Source: a virus
IMG/VR virus record: IMGVR_UViG_3300045256_000273
Coordinates: 1-57,658 of that record
Strand: one strand, 5' to 3'
Length of the DNA: 57,658 bases
Below, piece after piece: positions 21,148 to 28,060 of this stretch (positions are counted from its first letter, which is position 1; the number at the start of each line of letters is the position of its first letter). Position numbers and translations under genes: made by a program. Under the pieces are notes generated by a model. That model was not told where the DNA came from and did not search any database. It was given only the letters and a program-made list of their open reading frames with translations.

Positions 21148-21683
21148 CACCACCCCGCCGCAACGGCCGCGTCCGCTGATGCCACATAGGTATGCGCTGG
21201 CGTCCCCGGTATCTCGACGCCGGGCAGCGCCAGCGGTCGCGCCGCCTTGATGAGCCCGATGGCTTGCAGCCGCGTGAGGCCGAACGCGCGCATGATCGCG
21301 TAGACGGTGGACGGGCCGCGGTCGTAGCCGTCGAAGCAGTGGACGTAGAGGATGTAGCCGGCAACGTCCAAGCAACCGACATGGCCCCCGACCGGATTCC
21401 ACTTTGCGCCATCGGCCGCCACGCCGTTGAGTGCGAAGTGGATCGAACGCCGGAACCAATCCGCAGGCTTCGGCTTTCCATCGTCGAGCGCAGGATTGTG
21501 CGTGTACCAAATGCCCGGCGGTATGGGCATCGGGTCGGGAACGTCGCACACATTCAGGACGTGGCTGACGCCCAACTTGAGCAGCTCTTGCCAGTCCTCA
21601 GCCGTGCGGGGACGCGAGCCCACGATGATGCGCTCGGTCACATGGTTGTAGTTGAGGGGCACGTCTATGTTGGGGAGGGTCAT
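21147..21683 (-). CDS. Cysteine-based dual-specificity phosphatase-like protein
   Basis: 178 residues. The PTP signature HC-x5-R is present as HCFDGYDRG (H115, C116, R122), preceded by a typical general-acid loop region (CDVPDPMPIPPG) and strand VSHVLNVCDV. The fold is that of dual-specificity or PRL-type phosphatases acting on phosphoproteins, RNA ends or inositol. In a phage accessory region it may alter host signalling; the substrate is unknown. Overlaps both neighbours (ATGA, TGATG). Confidence 0.72.
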   Translation of the reverse strand: MTLPNIDVPLNYNHVTERIIVGSRPRTAEDWQELLKLGVSHVLNVCDVPDPMPIPPGIWYTHNPALDDGKPKPADWFRRSIHFALNGVAADGAKWNPVGGHVGCLDVAGYILYVHCFDGYDRGPSTVYAIMRAFGLTRLQAIGLIKAARPLALPGVEIPGTPAHTYVASADAAVAAGW

Positions 21684-22045
21684 AGGCGCTCAGGGAATCC
21701 GTACCGCTCAGATGTGCGATTGAACTTCGCGCGAATCTCCGCAGCGAGGTCTATTCCGAGGCGCTGCGCCAATAGGTCGAGATAAAGGAAGGTGTCGGCC
21801 AATTCTTCGCCGATTTTCCCTATCGCCTCGCGCCTGCTCGAAATTTGGCGTTCAGGATCGTTGATGCTTGCGATCTCATCCTCGACCCGGCGAAGCTTCT
21901 TCACCGCGTTACACGCCTCGCCGGCTTCGCCAGCCATCGCCACGGCCCAGTCGCTGACGGACCATGCGGCGATGTTTCCCTGATGCCATCGCTCGCAACG
22001 GCGAAGGTTAATTTCAGACACTTCCCGAAAAGTTAGGTCTTTCAT
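21680..22045 (-). CDS. MazG-like nucleotide pyrophosphohydrolase
   Basis: 121 residues, all-alpha NTP-PPase. WAVAMAGEAGEACNAVKKL gives the ExxE part and IGEELADTFLYLDLLAQRLG the ExxD part of the Mg2+ site. It would hydrolyse non-canonical NTPs/dNTPs or lower (p)ppGpp-like signals during infection (family knowledge). ATG 22045 overlaps the previous stop; GGAG lies 5 nt away. Confidence 0.75.
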   Translation of the reverse strand: MKDLTFREVSEINLRRCERWHQGNIAAWSVSDWAVAMAGEAGEACNAVKKLRRVEDEIASINDPERQISSRREAIGKIGEELADTFLYLDLLAQRLGIDLAAEIRAKFNRTSERYGFPERL

Positions 22046-22329
22046 TGCCACTCCGCCGGTGGCATCCCGAAATTCACCACCGAATCATCCTCCAGCGTCA
22101 CGTCCCACGACCGCCTCAATTGCTCCGCCAGCGCATCCGTATCGACGCCCGCCGACAGCAACACGCGGCAGCGATTAGCCTGCGCTGGCGCGAGGTCCTG
22201 GATGGGATGAATCGCCGCGAGCGACACCGGATTCTGCTTGCAGAGATACCCGCCGCGCAGGAGCGAATCGGCCGCGTCGAGGTAGTGGGCGCCCAGCAGG
22301 ATGTAGGTTGTCGGCTCGCGGGTGGTCAC
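22042..22329 (-). CDS. Hypothetical protein
   Basis: 95 residues from GTG 22329, which overlaps the previous stop as GTGA. Contains ILLGAHYLDAADSLLRGGY and DTDALAEQLRRSWDV. No family recognised. Coupled with both neighbours, so cotranscribed in the late/auxiliary operon. Confidence 0.5.
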   Translation of the reverse strand: MTTREPTTYILLGAHYLDAADSLLRGGYLCKQNPVSLAAIHPIQDLAPAQANRCRVLLSAGVDTDALAEQLRRSWDVTLEDDSVVNFGMPPAEWQ

Positions 22330-22724
22330 GGCCCAACGTACTCGTTGAAGCACTGAACCCAGTCATGCAGGATGCAGCGCCGCGCGTCGTCGAGACTCAC
22401 CGCACCGTCACACACGAGCCCCCGCAGCTTCGTCTCTAGCCTGTCCTTGATGCGCGCCTGGTCTATCGGCTGCGCCCAGAGATTGTCGCTGCGATTGGTC
22501 CCGCCGAGCTCCAACGGACCGTCATGGTCGATTTCCCAGTGCGGCCCCGGACAGGCGGCGGCTTTATCGCGTTCGCATACGGCGCGCTTCATCGCCGGCG
22601 TGACATAGCGATAGACTCCTGTCCGAAAGTTTGACGCGCAGATGACGCTCTGCGTTAACTGCGGATTCCACGAGCCGGGGACCGGCGGCGTCGCGAGCGC
22701 CATGATGAATGCGACCGCAATCAC
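22326..22724 (-). CDS. Exported HNH-like protein
   Basis: 132 residues from GTG 22724 (GTGA overlap). A short signal peptide (VIAVAFIMALATPPVPG) is followed by EIDHDGPLELGGTNRSDNLW, the beta-beta-alpha HNH-like motif found in many secreted bacterial proteins (DH-x-PLELGG-x-N-x2-NLW), then KDRLETKLRGLVCDG. Nuclease activity is possible but not established for this exported group. Two cysteine pairs fit a periplasmic location. Confidence 0.65.
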   Translation of the reverse strand: MIAVAFIMALATPPVPGSWNPQLTQSVICASNFRTGVYRYVTPAMKRAVCERDKAAACPGPHWEIDHDGPLELGGTNRSDNLWAQPIDQARIKDRLETKLRGLVCDGAVSLDDARRCILHDWVQCFNEYVGP

Positions 22725-23467
22725 GCAGTTACCTGCACGAGGTCCGCCTGCAAGGCCGCGATATCCAGCCCGTTCGGCGCCTGGCCGTCCGCGTTCAGCC
22801 ACTCCGGCGGCAGCGTTACAAACATCTCGTCGCAGAACTGGTCCAGCGCGTCCCACGTCATCCAATACGAGCCGTCGCCCCACGACACGATGCCAAGCCC
22901 GTCATTTGCGACTGGCGGCGCCGAGAGAATCGCCCGCGGCGACCATATCGCGTGCCCGCCGGCAATCGGCGACAGCGCTGGCAGCCCGCGCCAGTGGTGC
23001 GTGTTGAACCACGCCTGCGGGAACGCCACGCCGATGAGCAAGCCGCCGAACAGCATCAGCGCGCTCATCACTTCGTCATGATTCTTCCAGTCCACGGCGA
23101 CGTAGGCGCCGATCTTGTTGCCCGCGATGCCGGTCTGCCGCATGAAGTTCAGGCCGGCCACCATTTCGGTGCCTTGGTCGCTGTTCGGATCGCTCGGGTT
23201 GTAGCCGGTGGCGGCGCTATAGGCCTCAAGCACCTGGTCGGTCGTCGGCACGATGATGTCGCCGCTGTTTGCGCTCCACGTCATGACGGCGTGCGCGCAC
23301 ATCGCCCAGAAGCAGTCTCCAACCTTGTCGTTGCCGTCCATACCCCAAGGCACCTGCACTGCGGAGGTCCAGTCGGCGAACGGGCCAGCCGCGGGGAGCG
23401 CCTTGAGGTACTTCGACAGCCTGAGCGTGCGCAGGTCGTGCCGCGCGGGCTTCTTGCCGAGTCTCAC
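22721..23467 (-). CDS. Papain-like cysteine peptidase-type phage protein
   Basis: 248 residues. VGDCFWAMCAHAVMTW gives the likely nucleophile Cys on a helix, AGGHAIW the His, and VSWGDGSYWMTWDAL the third site, in C1-peptidase order. No signal peptide. Homologous proteins occur in phages and prophages without defined function. GTG start overlapping the previous stop (GTGA). Confidence 0.6.
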   Translation of the reverse strand: MRLGKKPARHDLRTLRLSKYLKALPAAGPFADWTSAVQVPWGMDGNDKVGDCFWAMCAHAVMTWSANSGDIIVPTTDQVLEAYSAATGYNPSDPNSDQGTEMVAGLNFMRQTGIAGNKIGAYVAVDWKNHDEVMSALMLFGGLLIGVAFPQAWFNTHHWRGLPALSPIAGGHAIWSPRAILSAPPVANDGLGIVSWGDGSYWMTWDALDQFCDEMFVTLPPEWLNADGQAPNGLDIAALQADLVQVTA

Positions 23468-23688
23468 TTCTTGAGTTCCTTCGCGATCTCCGCCTCGATG
23501 GCTGGAATCTGCGTGCTCTGGTGCGGCATCTCCGACCGCAGCATCTTGAGCATCACGAGTCTGGCGAGCCGCGATGCGGGCGGTATCGGCTGATGGATCG
23601 AAACCGAGCAGCCTTCCGATTCGACGCCGTTGAGGAAACGCGAAACGCGATCCTCAGCTTCCTTGAGGACTTCCGCCGCCGTTGCCAC
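23464..23688 (-). CDS. Small helical hypothetical protein
   Basis: 74 residues from GTG 23688 with GGAGG 6 nt upstream, overlapping the holin-like gene. N-terminal and C-terminal charged helices (AEVLKEAEDRVSRF, IEAEIAKELKK). Function unknown; its place behind holin and endolysin suggests a lysis accessory. Confidence 0.5.
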   Translation of the reverse strand: MATAAEVLKEAEDRVSRFLNGVESEGCSVSIHQPIPPASRLARLVMLKMLRSEMPHQSTQIPAIEAEIAKELKK

Positions 23689-23857
23689 CGCCGCCTCCCA
23701 GATGCGCGCCCGTCGCCGCCGACACCAACGCGATGCCCAACGTCATCAAGTCGCCCGCATGCGCCTGGCCGAAGGCCGTCAGAACCGCCACACATGGCAA
23801 CACGATCAGCCCCAAGCCAGATGCGAAGATTCCGGCTTTGACGAGAAGTTCCCTCAT
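23654..23857 (-). CDS. Holin-like small membrane protein
   Basis: 67 residues. One or two hydrophobic spans (LVKAGIFASGLGLIVLPCVA and LMTLGIALVSAATGAHL) and a Gly-rich tail. It follows the endolysin gene with an ATGA overlap. Small, membrane and lysis-linked: a holin or phage-membrane protein is the natural reading, without specific homology. Confidence 0.55.
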   Translation of the reverse strand: MRELLVKAGIFASGLGLIVLPCVAVLTAFGQAHAGDLMTLGIALVSAATGAHLGGGGGNGGGSPQGS

Positions 23858-24345
23858 TGCGCTTGCTCCAAGCAGGCCTGCCGAAGCACCGCGAGGCGTC
23901 GGCGCAGCCCGCGCTGGATATTTTCGGGACTCGACACGGCGTAATGCCCCAGCGCGGCCGTGATGGCTACGTCTTGGCGCGTCGGTGCTTTTCCGGCCGC
24001 CTCAATCGTCAACGGCCCCACGTCGCCGTCAACCTGACCGTCATAAACGCCTAGCCATGCAAGCGAAGCCTGCGCGATTTTGACGCCCGCGCCGGACGGC
24101 AGATTGCTGGCCTCGACGAGGCAAAATGTGGCCCACGGCTGCGGCAAGCCGCCAAGCCGATACGGCTGCCAGTAAAACTCCCGCAGGAGTCCCTGCGTCT
24201 CCGCGTCTGTGATTTTCGCAACTGGCTGCGGCGGGAGGCTGTGACGGCGGCGATATTCGTCGTAAGTGGTCTGTTCGATACCGGCCGGTTCGCTCCCTTC
24301 GCAAACCAGCCAGACGGCAAACGACTTCGCGAAGTCGGCCCCCAT
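23854..24345 (-). CDS. GH108-type endolysin
   Basis: 163 residues. The glycoside hydrolase 108 pattern is present: catalytic Glu in WLVCEGSE near residue 16, TTYDEYRRRHSLPPQPV, ITDAETQGLLREFYWQPY, and a C-terminal peptidoglycan-binding part (VDGDVGPLTIEAA). It would cleave N-acetylmuramic acid linkages at lysis. The usual DPGG turn after the catalytic Glu is missing, so the N-terminal loop is shortened; activity may still be retained. Confidence 0.75.
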   Translation of the reverse strand: MGADFAKSFAVWLVCEGSEPAGIEQTTYDEYRRRHSLPPQPVAKITDAETQGLLREFYWQPYRLGGLPQPWATFCLVEASNLPSGAGVKIAQASLAWLGVYDGQVDGDVGPLTIEAAGKAPTRQDVAITAALGHYAVSSPENIQRGLRRRLAVLRQACLEQAQ

Positions 24346-24365
24346 GAATCTTATGCTTTGCGGGA

Positions 24366-24383
24366 TTTACGAAAGTTTGTCAA
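24366..24383. promoter_or_regulatory. 18-bp operator-like site upstream of the endolysin gene
   Basis: TTTACGAAAGTTTGTCAA, exact arms. It lies between the pilin terminator and the endolysin start, with no clear -10 in phase. Confidence 0.6.
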
Positions 24384-24396
24384 GTCTATGCAAAGA

Positions 24397-24427
24397 AGGC
24401 GCTCCGGCCATTTCGACCGAAGCGCCT
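24397..24427 (-). terminator. Terminator-like hairpin behind the pilin gene
   Basis: Leftward, AGGCGCTTCGG pairs with CCGGAGCGCCT around a 9-nt loop (one G-T/mismatch), followed by TCTTTG. It would end the pilin transcript before the endolysin gene. Confidence 0.6.
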
Positions 24428-24466
24428 CGCCTGCAAGGGGAGAGTCGTGCCCCGCAGACCGCAGAC

Positions 24467-24655
24467 CTAGGCGTTGCTTAGGGTTGAATCGACGCCGCTG
24501 GCCAACGTGCTGATGCTCTGACCCATGATCTCGTAGGCCGCGAACACGACGATCGCGATGGCGGCCAGGATGAGCGCATATTCCGTCATGTCCTGGGCGC
24601 GCTCGAAGCGGACCATACGCTCGCGAATCCTGATGTACCATGCCGTAATACCCAT
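24467..24655 (-). CDS. Flp-type (type IVb) pilin-like protein
   Basis: 62 residues. A short basic leader (IRIRERMVRFERA) precedes AQDMTEYALILAAIAIV: predicted prepilin-peptidase cleavage after Ala20 puts Glu25-Tyr26 at positions +5/+6, the Flp hallmark, followed by a hydrophobic helix and a short polar tail. AAGGAGGGG precedes the ATG. Flp pilins are exported and assembled by Tad machinery in the host (family knowledge). Own promoter and terminator mark it as a lysogen-expressed accessory gene. Confidence 0.75.
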   Translation of the reverse strand: MGITAWYIRIRERMVRFERAQDMTEYALILAAIAIVVFAAYEIMGQSISTLASGVDSTLSNA

Positions 24656-24691
24656 CGTTGCCCCTCCTTTCAGGGTGCGGATACAGCTAAA

Positions 24692-24720
24692 GAACTAGCG
24701 AAAATGCGTTTATGCGTCAA
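24692..24720 (-). promoter_or_regulatory. Leftward promoter of the pilin gene
   Basis: TTGACG (24720-24715), 17-bp spacer, TAGTTC (24697-24692). The -10 is weak; the -35 is good and the leader carries the pilin ribosome-binding site. Confidence 0.4.
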
Positions 24721-24740
24721 GTGCTTTGCGTGAGCACGTT

Positions 24741-24769
24741 TTGCACCATCGCGCGCGATATGCGATAAC
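24741..24769 (+). promoter_or_regulatory. Promoter for a leaderless gene
   Basis: TTGCAC (24741-24746), 17-bp spacer, GATAAC (24764-24769). The next ATG (24777) starts 7 nt after the -10, so the mRNA should be leaderless. Confidence 0.5.
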
Positions 24770-24776
24770 GGACGCC

Positions 24777-25007
24777 ATGAAAAAGGCCCTGTTAATCGGC
24801 GCAGCAATTCTGATGGCGCTGTACGGTGCGGGGTGGGGCGCGCTCTATCTGGCCAATCCGGCGTATCTGACGTGCGCCGAGTTTAAGCTGGGCGCGATTC
24901 CCGCAATCGACGCCTACTGCGCTCTCACGATATGGTGCGCGGACCATCCAGAGGCATCGGACCGCGCGTGCGCGTCGGCGGATTTCCCGCTGTCGCCGCC
25001 GCGCTAG
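24777..25007 (+). CDS. Small exported or membrane-anchored Cys protein
   Basis: 76 residues. MKK then a hydrophobic helix (ALLIGAAILMALYGAGWGALYL) as signal anchor, then a periplasmic part with four cysteines (TCAEFK, YCALTIWCAD, ACASAD). It is the only plus-strand gene in this stretch and is divergent from the pilin gene; the two form a bidirectional accessory unit. Weak ribosome site, consistent with leaderless translation. Function unknown. Confidence 0.5.
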   Translation: MKKALLIGAAILMALYGAGWGALYLANPAYLTCAEFKLGAIPAIDAYCALTIWCADHPEASDRACASADFPLSPPR

Positions 25008-25261
25008 TACCCGTTGCCCCGATAATAGCTGCCGTATTCGACTCGCTGAACACGCTCGTGGAGATTGTCCACGTCTGCGCGCATGACCGCGACCTTCTCA
25101 TGCGTCTCGGTCTGCTGTTCGAGAATCCTGTCGAGTTTGCGGTCGATCTCCTTGAGCCGCTGGCCCAAGAAAAACTTGCGGACGCCAGCAGCGACGACTC
25201 CGAGGCCAGCCAAAGCCTCGATCAGCGCCTCGCCGACTCTGTCGATCTGCTCAAGAAGCAT
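25004..25261 (-). CDS. Small membrane protein with coiled coil
   Basis: 85 residues. A hydrophobic segment (ALIEALAGLGVVAAGVRKFFLG) is followed by a coiled coil (LKEIDRKLDRILEQQTETHEKV, spanning about residues 36-75). This resembles an inner-membrane spanin or other phage membrane accessory, but no Rz-type detail is decisive. GAGGCGAG directly precedes the ATG. Confidence 0.5.
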   Translation of the reverse strand: MLLEQIDRVGEALIEALAGLGVVAAGVRKFFLGQRLKEIDRKLDRILEQQTETHEKVAVMRADVDNLHERVQRVEYGSYYRGNGY

Positions 25262-25267
25262 CTCGCC

Positions 25268-28057
25268 TCAATACATCATCCAGGCGCCGCCCGCGCCCGT
25301 GTTGACTTGCGCGGGCGCGATCACCAGTCCCGCTTCCAATCCGTCGAGGCCGGAGTAGATGGGGTTCACGCCATTCATCACGTCGTTGCCGGTCGCGCCT
25401 GCCGCGAAGCCCGTGCTGGCGACATGGAAGGCAAGGTCGCTCGCATTGTTTGATTCAAAGTTCGGTTGGTCGTCCAGCCAGCCGCCGAGGCCGTGCGATG
25501 CGTCCGAGTTCTCACCTTCGGCGAACATGAACTGCGTGAAGTAGCCGCCTGGGCTCGGCACGTTGAGGCCGGTGAGCGTGATGGGAGCGCTGACCGGACC
25601 GGGAACTACGGCGCTATTGGTCGGGGAACAAGTCGCGGCGTAGTTGTAGGTGACATAGTGCAGGAACGTACCACCGGCCCCAAAAGTGCCGTTACCGTCC
25701 GGCGTGATGCTCCAGCTATCGGACGATGGATCGCCCGCTCCGCGCTGGTGGCACCAGATTTTGCACTCGGCGGTGCCGTTAGGCCCGACCAGATCGAACA
25801 GGGTGCCGCCGAGGTCGGACGGCGCGATTACGCTGGTAAAGCTTCCGTCCCACATAAAATTGAAATCGCCACCCATCGTGTTGCACAGCTCGACCACCAC
25901 CGGCTCATTGGTGCTGATGCCGGATGGATAAAGCGCCGTGGCGGTGACGGGCGTAAGAGTAAATGGCGTCGTGTTGTTCACTCCCGACCACTGCGTAATC
26001 GCCCACGATGCGGTCGGCGCACCGCCAGGGTAGGTGATCGACAGATTCGTTTCGCTTCCGTTCGAGATTTTCCACAGAATGACTGAGTTGTTATGGATCG
26101 ATGTCAGAACGTGCCAGCCAGTCGGCACGTTGAACGGGCGATTGCCGACGCTGGCGGGATTCGTTCCAACCTCGGCGGCCAGCAGGATATTGCCCGAGGT
26201 CGGCGTCGCAACCATCGTGACGGTGCAGGGGGTCGCAGAGCAAGTCGATGTCGCCGAGTTGACGAATGCGACGGTGTCGCCCGGGCCGGTTGGATTGAAC
26301 GGGATGAGCGCCGAACCGCCCTGTGCGCCCGTTACCACCGTATCGGTATAGGGACCGTAATTGCCCGCCGCCGTCACGCTCTTGTCGGCGATGCTGATGC
26401 CGTAGGTCGATGCATCGCCCATGCTGACGCGCGACGTGAGGCCGGCGTCGGCGGTGATGGCCTCCTTGGCGAATGTGGTGGTGACATCGACAAGATGAAC
26501 TGGTACGGACCCCTGCCCTGTGATCGTGCCGTTCATCACACCAGTATTGTTGTTTTCCAGCTCCGCAATGCGCGCCGAGCTGGTGTTGTCAAACAGCGGC
26601 CACCAGTAGGTGGGCTGCGTTGCCAGCGCCTTTATCTGCGCATCAAAGGTGCCGTCGTTCATGTGGGAGAGGACGGAGGCAACCTGCGTGCTCGACAGCG
26701 CAGTGCTCATCCAGATTGCGACTTCGCCGATCCGCGCCTCGATGAAATTGCTGGTCGGTGGGTCTGCGGGGCTGTTGTTCGGAACGGAGCAGCCAATGGT
26801 CCAGAAGGCATTGCTATACGCGGTATAATTGGTGGTCGTCGATCCGACCTGTCCGTTCTCGTCGTAAAGGTGATCAACGGTTCCGTCGTACACCCGCGCA
26901 AAGCAATGATTCTGGCCGTCGTTATAGGTGTGCGTGCCGCTGGTAGTCTCGACTGAGACTGACCCGTTCCACTGGTCATCAACGATATGGCCGGTGTTAT
27001 CCATCCAAACACGGGCACTCTGAAGGTTGCCGTTGCAACCGTTGGTGGCGGAAATGATGAATCCACCCTGGTTGTACCCGCTCGGGACGTTCATGCAGAA
27101 CATCTCAGTAAATGGTGCGCTCGCGCTTTCGCCGATAGTGTTAACAGCCGTGGTCACGTAGTTGTCCACGCCGTTAAAGCCCATCGACAAGTCGGGCGAT
27201 GCGATGGTAGCATTCTGAAAGGTGTGAACCGCCGAATTGTACCCGACACTCTTGTACTGCGTACCGGTCGTATTCGTCGTCCAGTTATTATAGATGCCGA
27301 CGGGCGGAACACGCCCAACGGTGTTGTGGGTTCCGGCGTCGCCCGCCTTGATGGCGATCTGCTGAGAGTTAAACGGAATGCTGCCGTTGGTGATGACCGC
27401 CTGCGGAACCGACGCGCCGGCAACGTCCTGCGTCATGTAAGTGGCGGCGGCATTCGCGTTGCTGTAGAAAATCGGAATCTGCCCTTGCTGAAACGGATCG
27501 GCGTTCGTTACCGTGTCGGCTTGGCCGAAATTGTAATAGGCGATGACGAGTTCATCCGCCGCAGTCGTTGTGAGCGTGTCGGTCGTGCCTTGGAAGGAGG
27601 TTCCGTTGGACTTGCCGGCGCTGATGGCGTCAACTACCGGCACATTGCCGTCAGAATCCGCCACGTCGAATAGCTGGCAGGCTCCCAGCAGCGTGCTTGC
27701 GTTCGACACCGTGCAGCTTGCCTGTCCGCTTGTAACCGTGATGGCGTTCCCCTGCGCCTTGAACCAGCCCGACGTTCCAACCTCGGTCCATGCGGTCGTG
27801 CAGCCCGACGTGTTGGTGCCATTGCCGATGGTCGAGCCATGGCCGAAGTTCATTACGAGCAGGTCGTTTGCGCCCGCGACCGGACCGACGCCCTGGTGGT
27901 TATTGAACGGAAGCGTTCCGATGTTGAGGTAGCACGTCCCGCTGGTCGCATTATTAACATATGGCCCCTGCGACCAGTTGCGCAGATAGAGAGCGCCGGC
28001 AGCGTGCGCAACGGACGCCCACAGGAGGAACGCAATCAGCGCAAAAAACCGCTTCAT
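25268..28057 (-). CDS. Large exported LamG-like surface protein
   Basis: 929 residues. A clear Sec signal peptide (MKRFFALIAFLLWASVAHA, cleavage after AHA). The mature chain is Thr/Ser/Asn/Gly-rich beta-sandwich sequence. A concanavalin/LamG-like domain is suggested near 320-480 (SMGFNGVDNYVTT, HCFARVYDGTVDHLYDENG, IGEVAIWMSTALSSTQV). Cysteines come in pairs, as in periplasmic proteins. It looks like a phage receptor-binding or adhesin protein but carries an export signal, which ordinary tail proteins lack. Confidence 0.6.
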   Translation of the reverse strand: MKRFFALIAFLLWASVAHAAGALYLRNWSQGPYVNNATSGTCYLNIGTLPFNNHQGVGPVAGANDLLVMNFGHGSTIGNGTNTSGCTTAWTEVGTSGWFKAQGNAITVTSGQASCTVSNASTLLGACQLFDVADSDGNVPVVDAISAGKSNGTSFQGTTDTLTTTAADELVIAYYNFGQADTVTNADPFQQGQIPIFYSNANAAATYMTQDVAGASVPQAVITNGSIPFNSQQIAIKAGDAGTHNTVGRVPPVGIYNNWTTNTTGTQYKSVGYNSAVHTFQNATIASPDLSMGFNGVDNYVTTAVNTIGESASAPFTEMFCMNVPSGYNQGGFIISATNGCNGNLQSARVWMDNTGHIVDDQWNGSVSVETTSGTHTYNDGQNHCFARVYDGTVDHLYDENGQVGSTTTNYTAYSNAFWTIGCSVPNNSPADPPTSNFIEARIGEVAIWMSTALSSTQVASVLSHMNDGTFDAQIKALATQPTYWWPLFDNTSSARIAELENNNTGVMNGTITGQGSVPVHLVDVTTTFAKEAITADAGLTSRVSMGDASTYGISIADKSVTAAGNYGPYTDTVVTGAQGGSALIPFNPTGPGDTVAFVNSATSTCSATPCTVTMVATPTSGNILLAAEVGTNPASVGNRPFNVPTGWHVLTSIHNNSVILWKISNGSETNLSITYPGGAPTASWAITQWSGVNNTTPFTLTPVTATALYPSGISTNEPVVVELCNTMGGDFNFMWDGSFTSVIAPSDLGGTLFDLVGPNGTAECKIWCHQRGAGDPSSDSWSITPDGNGTFGAGGTFLHYVTYNYAATCSPTNSAVVPGPVSAPITLTGLNVPSPGGYFTQFMFAEGENSDASHGLGGWLDDQPNFESNNASDLAFHVASTGFAAGATGNDVMNGVNPIYSGLDGLEAGLVIAPAQVNTGAGGAWMMY

Positions 28058-28060
28058 TTA

